Shown: in pieces, positions 33,257 through 35,242 of the stretch
How the letters are laid out: every line of letters starts with the position of its first letter
How positions within the stretch are numbered: position 1 is the first letter of the stretch
Source of the DNA: Burkholderiales bacterium
Lineage (GTDB): Bacteria; Pseudomonadota; Gammaproteobacteria; Burkholderiales; SG8-41
Assembly: GCA_019746155.1 (NCBI GenBank)
Contig: JAIESJ010000049.1
Coordinates: forward strand, 1 to 35,242
DNA length: 35,242 bases
Reading direction: 5' to 3'
Program-made: the position numbers and the translations under genes
The notes under the pieces: model-generated
What the model was told of the DNA's origin: nothing
What the model saw: the letters and a program-made list of their open reading frames with translations, nothing else
Database searches by the model: none

Positions 33257-33919
33257 TTGGACACGCTCCCGCAACTCGTATCCGCCCTCGAAAAGCGCCT
33301 GGCACTGGGACGGCGCCAGACACAAAGCCGGCTGCCTACCGAGCGCAAACTAGCCTCGCAATTGGGAATCACCCGTTCCGCGCTGCGCCGGGCACTCTCC
33401 GTCCTGGAGGCCGACGGCAAGATCTGGCGGCATGTCGGACGCGGCACGTTCACCGGCCCGCGACCGGCGGCGGAGCGGTCGACGCTGACGCTGGTGGCAC
33501 GCCAGACCAGCCCTGCCGAAGTAATGCAGGTGCGGCTAATCATCGAGCCCGAGACGGCGGCGCTGGCGGCGCGTCACGCCACCGCGGCGCAGATCGAGCG
33601 CATGGCCACCTGTGTGCGCAAGAGCCGCGCCACCAGCGACGTTGCAACCTACGAATTATGGGACAGCAATCTGCACCGCACCATCGCCGAAGCCGCGGGC
33701 AACTTGCTGCTGCTGGCGCTGCTCGATGCGGTCAACGCGATTCGGGAAGAGAACATCTGGGGCAATCTCAAGAAGAAGACGCTCACGCGCCAGCGGCAGA
33801 ACCTTTACTCCCGCCAGCATGAATCCATCGTCAAGGCCATCAGCACCCGCGACAGCCAGGGAGCGCAGCGCTGCATGCGTGCCCACCTCGAAACGGTCAG
33901 CCGCGACTTGGCTGGATAA
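33257..33919 (+). CDS. GntR-family regulator, FadR/FCD subfamily
   Basis: This 220-aa regulator has an N-terminal winged helix (SRLPTERKLASQLGITRSAL, then GKIWRHVGRGTF) and a C-terminal helical FCD ligand domain (PAEVMQVRLIIEPETAALAA, then D.NLHRTIAEAAGN and RQHESIVKAI). FCD members bind carboxylic acids through a metal held by Asp/His residues, which fits control of the divergent carboxylate-uptake/FAH operon. I prefer TTG 33257 (GAGAG 8 nt upstream) over TTG 33242, which lies inside the inverted repeat; no ATG is available. Confidence 0.88.
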   Translation: MDTLPQLVSALEKRLALGRRQTQSRLPTERKLASQLGITRSALRRALSVLEADGKIWRHVGRGTFTGPRPAAERSTLTLVARQTSPAEVMQVRLIIEPETAALAARHATAAQIERMATCVRKSRATSDVATYELWDSNLHRTIAEAAGNLLLLALLDAVNAIREENIWGNLKKKTLTRQRQNLYSRQHESIVKAISTRDSQGAQRCMRAHLETVSRDLAG

Positions 33920-33924
33920 TCGTC

Positions 33925-34494
33925 TTAACGGTACGGCTTGGGAAGCCAACGTACCTGCCGTTTGAGCAGATAGTCGATCAACGCGATCTGGTCGCCGAAA
34001 AACTCCCGCGCAAAATCCCCGTAAGTGGCTTCGCTCAGCGCCACGTGCGCGTCCGCTTCGCCGTACTCCGTGACAACCCGCATGCCGGCCTTGCGCGCGA
34101 GATGGAGCATGATCTGGTTTTCGGCCAGGCAGTGCATATAGAGCTTCTTGTAGCCAAAATTCTGCGCGTGGAGCTTGCCGCGGTTCAGGAGTGCATAGCC
34201 GAACCCCCTGCCGCGATGCGCCGAATCGACGCTCAGGCCCAGCTCCGCCGTACCGCTATCGGACTCGAGCGCAAGATGCGCCACGCCCGAGAGCGTAAGG
34301 TCGGGCTCGAAGATGCCGAATACCCTATCGCGCGTAAAATCGATACTCCTCACGTAGCGCTCGACCGCAGCATCGCTCACGTACGTGCCGAAACGCAACC
34401 GCCGGTCCTGCGCCGACAGTCGCGTCAGATGACGCGCAATCTCCCCGCGCTGGAATGCGACAAGTTTTTGCACCACCGCTCCAGTATGCATCAT
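33925..34494 (-). CDS. GNAT-family N-acetyltransferase
   Basis: This 189-aa protein has the acetyl-CoA pyrophosphate loop RGRGFGYA (94-101) after the beta-4 strand (TAELGLSVDSAH), then YKKLYMHCLAENQIMLHLAR, where the family's side-chain contact lies. The substrate is unknown; GNAT enzymes acetylate amines on small molecules or proteins. It converges on the GntR gene with only 5 bp between stops and has no other partner here. Confidence 0.88.
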   Translation of the reverse strand: MMHTGAVVQKLVAFQRGEIARHLTRLSAQDRRLRFGTYVSDAAVERYVRSIDFTRDRVFGIFEPDLTLSGVAHLALESDSGTAELGLSVDSAHRGRGFGYALLNRGKLHAQNFGYKKLYMHCLAENQIMLHLARKAGMRVVTEYGEADAHVALSEATYGDFAREFFGDQIALIDYLLKRQVRWLPKPYR

Positions 34495-34711
34495 ACGTTC
34501 AGCCTAAGATCAGTCAAGGGTTACTATACTGCGCTGCAACATTTCTTTTGACAAGCCCAATCCGAAGCGGTTCTGCTTCATATTTTGTTGTTTTTAATTG
34601 AGAAATATTTACACTTTTCGAAAAACACGGCCTCGATATTGTGCAATGCAACCAAGTTGATTCCGGCATCACTCCGAGCCATGCTGGTGAGCCTCCATTA
34701 CACTCGCGTTC
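34495..34711. other. Divergent promoter region between GNAT and transporter genes
   Basis: This AT-rich spacer has TTGACA at 34548-34553 on the plus strand with no good -10 box at 17 bp. On the minus strand, TATAGT (complement around 34521-34526) could be a -10 box for the GNAT gene. I see no gene or clear repeat. Confidence 0.35.
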
Positions 34712-35242
34712 ATGTCAAAGCGCATCATCGACGTGCAGCCGCATGAAATCGCCGCGCTGTTATGGTCGTTCGCCTATTTCTTCTGCCTGCTGTGCGGCTA
34801 CTACATCCTGCGGCCGGTGCGTGACGAGATGGGCATACAGGGCGGCGTGCAAAACCTGCCGTGGCTGTTCACCGCGACTTTCCTTACCATGCTCGCGGTG
34901 GTGCCGCTGTTCGGCTGGCTTGCGGCGCGGTATCCGCGCCGTGTGATGCTGCCGGCGGTTTACTGGTTTTTCATCGCCAATCTGCTACTGTTCCTTGCCG
35001 CGTTCCAGGTCGCCGCGCTCAAGCCGTATGTCGCACGCGTGTTTTTCGTGTGGGTCAGCGTGTTCAACCTGTTCGTGGTATCGGTGTTCTGGAGTTTCAT
35101 GGTCGATCTGTTCAGCGCTGAGCAGGGCAAGCGGCTGTTCGGTTTCATCGCCGCCGGCGGCACCTGTGGCGCCATCGCCGGGCCCGCGCTGACCGCAGGG
35201 CTGGCCGCCCCCCTGGGGCCAATCAACCTGCTGTGCGTGTAG
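34712..35242 (+). CDS. NTP/NDP exchange or MFS-type transporter, truncated
   Basis: The frame encodes 176 aa with about five transmembrane helices. It starts MSKRIIDVQPHEIAALLWSF, continues YYILRPVRDEMGIQGGVQNL and includes VFWSFMVDLFSAEQGKRLFG followed by a Gly-rich turn (AAGGTCGAIAGP). This is the N-terminal part of the bacterial Npt1/Npt2-like transporter group, whose members have about 400 residues or more. The frame ends with TAG on the last three bases of the window. Either the gene is truncated by a nonsense or frameshift change, or sequence-end error creates the stop. Confidence 0.75.
   Translation: MSKRIIDVQPHEIAALLWSFAYFFCLLCGYYILRPVRDEMGIQGGVQNLPWLFTATFLTMLAVVPLFGWLAARYPRRVMLPAVYWFFIANLLLFLAAFQVAALKPYVARVFFVWVSVFNLFVVSVFWSFMVDLFSAEQGKRLFGFIAAGGTCGAIAGPALTAGLAAPLGPINLLCV

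Overview
The window is high-GC chromosomal DNA from a betaproteobacterium, probably an environmental or uncultured Burkholderiales-type organism. The main evidence is the gene families: Bug/TctC-type periplasmic binding proteins with TctAB, a CbbR-like LysR regulator, a DUF3422 protein, an FbpABC-type ABC transporter, and sigma-32 style heat-shock promoters. I see no rRNA, tRNA, CRISPR array, IS element or phage gene.

Layout. (1) 1-2100: a transcriptional ON-type yybP-ykoY manganese riboswitch (298-436) sits directly upstream of a CbbR-like LysR gene instead of a Mn exporter. It is followed by a rearranged HdrA/HdrC iron-sulfur remnant. (2) 2149-5690: an ECHDC3-like crotonase lacking both catalytic Glu, then a convergent heat-shock pair (hsp20 and htpG), each with a sigma-32 type promoter, sharing a bidirectional terminator. 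(3) 5781-11271: an iron/polyamine-type ABC importer operon (binding protein, DUF3422 membrane-anchored protein, fused permease, ATPase). (4) 11473-21158: an unusual cluster of exported SAM-dependent methyltransferases. Three have Sec signal peptides and resemble FAM173/ATPSCKMT plus a beta-rich C-terminal domain; one is a lipoprotein of another family; a fifth is a broken copy. They are interleaved with an APC permease, a membrane spermidine-synthase-like protein, an AbrB/VapC toxin-antitoxin pair, an exported metallo-beta-lactamase-fold hydrolase and several inverted repeats. (5) 21180-26900: a proteostasis island, ftsH-degP-psiE on the minus strand, divergent from three tandem hsp20 genes. 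This matches part of the transmissible locus of stress tolerance (tLST/LHR), without ClpK, YfdX, HdeD, Trx or KefB. (6) 27051-33919: a catabolic/transport operon (two FAH-family hydrolases, two Bug binding proteins, TctB, TctA) with a divergent GntR/FadR-type regulator. (7) 33925-35242: a GNAT acetyltransferase and the 5' part of a nucleotide-exchange/MFS-type transporter that ends at a stop codon on the window edge.

The strongest leads are the exported methyltransferase cluster, the reduced and divergently arranged tLST-like island with a candidate RNA thermometer, and the Mn riboswitch wired to a LysR gene. At least three gene remnants (HdrA/C, a methyltransferase copy, a PDC-hydrolase-like amidohydrolase), plus a possible methyltransferase stub, show that the segment has been rearranged repeatedly.
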